From Ignavibacteria bacterium (GTDB taxonomy: Bacteria; Bacteroidota; Ignavibacteria; Ignavibacteriales; Melioribacteraceae), in NCBI GenBank assembly GCA_027347805.1, contig DAIEQP010000396.1, positions 1 through 18,906 on the forward strand: DNA of 18,906 bases, written 5' to 3'. Position 1 is the first letter of the stretch. Each line of letters opens with the position of its first letter. Below are positions 16,144 to 18,906 of this stretch, in pieces. Under the pieces are notes generated by a model, which was not told the origin of the DNA, searched no databases, and worked only from the letters and a program-made list of their open reading frames with translations. The position numbers and the translations under genes are program-made.

Positions 16144-17270
16144 AACTTGACCGAAGGAAATTTTTATTTGCCAGTACAATTCTAGGCGGATCATTTTTTG
16201 CCGGTGGATTAAATCCCGGTTATGCTGCAAAAAAAATTTTCATTAATAAAGAGAACACCAAAATGAAATTCACATTTAAACCGTATACTCTTGAACTCAA
16301 ACATGTATTTACGCTTGCAACAAGTTCAAGAACCACAACACCTGTTGTATTGACGCAAATTGAATATGAAGGAATAACGGGTTATGGTGAAGCATCAATG
16401 CCGCCATACCTGGGTGAATCTCATGAGACAGCAACGAAATTTCTTTCGAAAGTAAACCTGGAACAATTTAACGATCCTTTTGAAATGGAATCGATACTTG
16501 AGTATATCGATGGAATTGATAAATTGAATCCCGCTGCAAAAGCTGCTGTTGATATTGCACTTCATGATCTTGTCGGGAAGCTGCTTGGAAAACCATGGTA
16601 TCGAATTTGGGGTTTCGATAAAAATAAAACTCCGCACACTTCATTCACGATCGGAATTGACAAACCTGAAGTTGTAAGACAAAAAGTTAAAGAGGCAGAA
16701 GAGTATAAGATATTAAAAGTAAAACTCGGCAGAGAAACCGACAAAGAAATGATTGAAACAATTCGCGAAGTAACTGATAAGCCGATTACAGTTGATGTAA
16801 ACCAGGGATGGAAGGATAAATTTTTTGCGCTGGATATGATTAACTGGTTGAATACAAAAAATGTAAAATATGTTGAACAGCCGATGCCGAAAGAAATGAT
16901 TGATGAAATGGCATGGTTGACCGAAAAAAGTCCTTTACCTACAATTGGTGATGAATCAGTTCAAAGAATTCCCGATGTTGTAAAAGCTCACGGAGTTTAT
17001 TCAGGGATCAACATCAAGCTGATGAAATGCACAGGAATGAGAGAAGCATATAAAATGTTAAACCTGGCAAAATCATTAGGAATGAAAGTCATGCTTGGAT
17101 GTATGACAGAGACATCGTGCGCAATTTCTGCAGCTTCTCAACTTGCGCCAGAAGTTCAATGGGCAGATCTTGACGGAAACCTTTTAATCAGTAATGATAT
17201 TTATACCGGAACAAAAGTAGTAGATGGAAAAATTACATTAACTGATAAACCGGGAATTGGATTATCATAA
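16140..17270 (+). CDS. L-Ala-D/L-Glu (dipeptide) epimerase, enolase superfamily, with Tat signal
   Basis: This 376-residue enzyme is of the muconate-lactonising subgroup. The catalytic lysines are K193/K195 (LKVKLG) and K293 (NIKLMK). The magnesium ligands are D219 (TVDVNQGW), E246 (VEQPMP) and D271 (IGDES). The WADLDG segment (D343, D345) is the DxD motif that holds the dipeptide amino group in Ala-Glu epimerases. It converts L-Ala-D-Glu to L-Ala-L-Glu so that ordinary peptidases can use it. The N-terminus is unusual: DRRKFLF followed by a mild hydrophobic stretch and a small-residue end (GYAA) looks like a twin-arginine export signal. An internal ATG at 16263 (M42, before KFTFKPY) would give a cytoplasmic form of normal length. 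Its ATG overlaps the preceding TGA by four bases, with TGGAGA upstream, so translation is probably coupled. The catalytic assignment is firm; the location is less so. Confidence 0.94.
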   Translation: MKLDRRKFLFASTILGGSFFAGGLNPGYAAKKIFINKENTKMKFTFKPYTLELKHVFTLATSSRTTTPVVLTQIEYEGITGYGEASMPPYLGESHETATKFLSKVNLEQFNDPFEMESILEYIDGIDKLNPAAKAAVDIALHDLVGKLLGKPWYRIWGFDKNKTPHTSFTIGIDKPEVVRQKVKEAEEYKILKVKLGRETDKEMIETIREVTDKPITVDVNQGWKDKFFALDMINWLNTKNVKYVEQPMPKEMIDEMAWLTEKSPLPTIGDESVQRIPDVVKAHGVYSGINIKLMKCTGMREAYKMLNLAKSLGMKVMLGCMTETSCAISAASQLAPEVQWADLDGNLLISNDIYTGTKVVDGKITLTDKPGIGLS

Positions 17271-17280
17271 TCAAAAGTTC

Positions 17281-17308
17281 TGGAGACGCAGTATTTTCAG
17301 CGTCTCCA
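17281..17308. terminator. Bidirectional hairpin terminator between converging genes
   Basis: A perfect 9-bp stem, TGGAGACGC (17281-17289) and GCGTCTCCA (17300-17308), closes a 10-base loop. It sits in the 45-base gap between the epimerase stop (17270) and the stop of the opposing NagB gene (17316). Tails on both sides are AT-rich but not pure T runs. Its symmetry and position fit a shared terminator. Confidence 0.8.
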
Positions 17309-17315
17309 TACTTAT

Positions 17316-18906
17316 CTATTCTGTTACCTTCTTTAAGTCTCTTGTATGTTTGTAGAATTCATCCAGTGTTAACTCTCTAAGGAACAACATACCTTTTGCG
17401 GCTCTCATCCTTGGATGTGAATGTTTTAGGAAGTAATCTTTACCGAGACATTCCCTAAGCACATTATATTGTTCCACTTGAATTTTCTGCACCAGTCTGT
17501 TGAAGGGTCCGTCATATTCCCAGCTTGGAAAGCTTGCACCTTTTTGCGAGCTGAAACTTTTAATAAATGTATTTTCAAGAATTGCAAAAGAATTTAAGCT
17601 AACTGGCACATAAATGTTTGCTTCGGCAGGATGAAAACGGTACCAAACATTTCTGTAACCCCACACTTTTATATTGGAATTACCGGAATGTTTTTCATAC
17701 ATCTGCAGAGCTTCCGAAACAGCCTGCATCACTTTATAATGTGTGTCCGGGCCGCTTCCTTCGGGATCAAAAGCAACTGTAACAATTGAAGGATTTATTT
17801 TTTTCATCAATTCAAAAACAGGAACCACATCCCTATTAATTTCAGGAGTTTCTGTAAAAATATCTCCCTGGTAAAAACCTAGTCTCATATGAGAAACATC
17901 TTCAACACTAAATCCATAATATCCCCAGAATATTTCGCTTTCAAATTCACGCTGCATTCCCTTTAACTTTTGCACATAAGCTATATCTTTTTTTCCGGGA
18001 TACTGAGTTTTAAAATAATTAATCAGTTCATTTACCCTGTCTTTCAGATAAACCAAATTATCTTCTTCGTAAACTTCCATTATACTTCTTAAAGTTCTTC
18101 TGGCCAGTCCTTCATTCTGAAGCGTTCTGCTGTGTCCAGCGACCCCATCAAGATAATGCATTACATCTCTGTTTTTCCCATCAATATTGCCGCGGGTAAA
18201 ATAGTTTTCATTAAATTTTTTGCTGAATGTATTTGAATTGAGAAAGCTTAACAGGTTTTCCATTAAATTGAGCATGAACGAATTAGTTACAGCAGTAAAA
18301 CCGCTTGTTAAATATGTAAAATGATGCTTATTAAGAGGAGTCCTGACAAGATGAGTTATGTATGGCAGATATGCCAATTCAATATCATCATGGTGAGGCG
18401 CAGTATGAAGGATAGTTTCATTTTCAATCATCCTCATTCCCCTTTCAAGCCTATCATTTATATTTGCCTGAATGGCGGAAGTAATTTTATCAGGATTATT
18501 TCCAAAACTGTTCAACACTAGGTTTGTAATTTTGTTTTCCTTAAAATCATCTTTTGTGAGTTTTGATAATCGCTTCGATTTTTCAACAACCAGATTAATT
18601 ACACCTCGTTCAATTGACTGCTGGGTAAGAGGAGTTTCCTTTGCAACTTCTACAAATCTTCTCTCACTCAATCTGAGCGCAGCACCATGAGTTAAAAAGA
18701 ATCTTGCGTTTTTCAGTTTCTGCAATGCAGTTGCAGGATATTTATTTGATTCAGAATTTTGAACAGAATCCCTGATAATATTTGCTTTAGCTTCACCTGC
18801 AGCAATAATAATTGCAGTTGCATCAGGGTTATTAGTTATTGTTTCCAATCCGATTGTTATAACCAATCTGTTTCTTGCGACTTCAATTCCACCCAAATCA
18901 GTTGCA
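17316..18906 (-). CDS. nagB: Glucosamine-6-phosphate deaminase fused to a PIG-L/LmbE-like domain (partial, N-terminus beyond right edge)
   Basis: The frame stays open to the window end, so the visible part (about 530 residues) lacks the true start; LGGIEVARNR at its head is internal. The first part is the C-terminal half of a NagB isomerase domain (LVITIGLETI, AIIIAAGEAKANII, YPATALQKLKNARFFLTHGAA). After a linker comes a PIG-L/LmbE-like domain with the metal-site motif TAPHHDDIE (about 165-173 of the visible part) and a later FDPEGSGPDTHYK segment. Bacteroidota commonly encode NagB in this long fused form. The NagB half turns glucosamine-6-phosphate into fructose-6-phosphate and ammonia in the cytoplasm. 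The role of the PIG-L half is not established; de-N-acetylation of an amino sugar is the family's typical chemistry. It converges on the peptidoglycan block and would use the sugar that the kinase produces. The gene symbol refers to the deaminase half. Confidence 0.88.
   Translation of the reverse strand, partial: ATDLGGIEVARNRLVITIGLETITNNPDATAIIIAAGEAKANIIRDSVQNSESNKYPATALQKLKNARFFLTHGAALRLSERRFVEVAKETPLTQQSIERGVINLVVEKSKRLSKLTKDDFKENKITNLVLNSFGNNPDKITSAIQANINDRLERGMRMIENETILHTAPHHDDIELAYLPYITHLVRTPLNKHHFTYLTSGFTAVTNSFMLNLMENLLSFLNSNTFSKKFNENYFTRGNIDGKNRDVMHYLDGVAGHSRTLQNEGLARRTLRSIMEVYEEDNLVYLKDRVNELINYFKTQYPGKKDIAYVQKLKGMQREFESEIFWGYYGFSVEDVSHMRLGFYQGDIFTETPEINRDVVPVFELMKKINPSIVTVAFDPEGSGPDTHYKVMQAVSEALQMYEKHSGNSNIKVWGYRNVWYRFHPAEANIYVPVSLNSFAILENTFIKSFSSQKGASFPSWEYDGPFNRLVQKIQVEQYNVLRECLGKDYFLKHSHPRMRAAKGMLFLRELTLDEFYKHTRDLKKVTE

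Overview
The window reads as chromosome of a low-GC, Gram-negative member of the Bacteroidota/Ignavibacteriota group, most probably an Ignavibacteria-like bacterium. The evidence is a type IX secretion C-terminal sorting domain with the YPNPFNPST motif, a TonB-dependent receptor with a carboxypeptidase-regulatory-like N-terminus, a beta-propeller/Y_Y_Y sensor kinase, and a NagB fused to a PIG-L domain. I see no rRNA, tRNA, CRISPR array, insertion sequence, phage gene or obvious recent transfer. Coding density is high and no non-coding gap exceeds about 165 bases.

Layout. The left block (1-7926) is on the minus strand. In transcription order it holds a large propeller sensor histidine kinase (4756-7926), its NarL/LuxR-type response regulator (4053-4700), a secreted GHL10 glycoside-hydrolase-like protein with FN3 repeats and a T9SS sorting domain (1520-3889), and the N-terminal half of a TonB-dependent receptor that runs off the left edge (1-1409). 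A short divergent promoter region (7927-8088) separates this from the right block (8089-17270, plus strand): a GHL10 lipoprotein, a multidomain N-acetylmuramoyl-L-alanine amidase, a BadF-type N-acetylhexosamine kinase, an AmpG-like permease, a YkfC-like NlpC/P60 endopeptidase and a Tat-signal L-Ala-D/L-Glu epimerase. A convergent gene at the right edge (17316-18906, minus, partial) is a glucosamine-6-phosphate deaminase fused to a PIG-L/LmbE domain. A perfect 9-bp hairpin between the two converging genes is the likely shared terminator.

How they fit. The right block reads as a peptidoglycan turnover and recycling pathway. The amidase strips stem peptides from glycan strands. The GHL10 lipoprotein would cut the denuded glycan, as its E. 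coli family member DigH does. AmpG imports muropeptides or sugars, and the BadF-family kinase phosphorylates GlcNAc or MurNAc. The NlpC/P60 enzyme releases L-Ala-gamma-D-Glu from stem peptides, and the epimerase converts that to L-Ala-L-Glu. The NagB fusion would take glucosamine-6-phosphate into glycolysis. The divergent sensor/regulator pair and the second GHL10 suggest, as inference only, that the whole region may be a peptidoglycan-responsive locus. The most unusual points are the exported (Tat) epimerase with an internal methionine start, the amidase whose N-terminus looks like a degenerate GHL10 barrel, and two GHL10 paralogues with different cell-surface routes flanking one sensor system.
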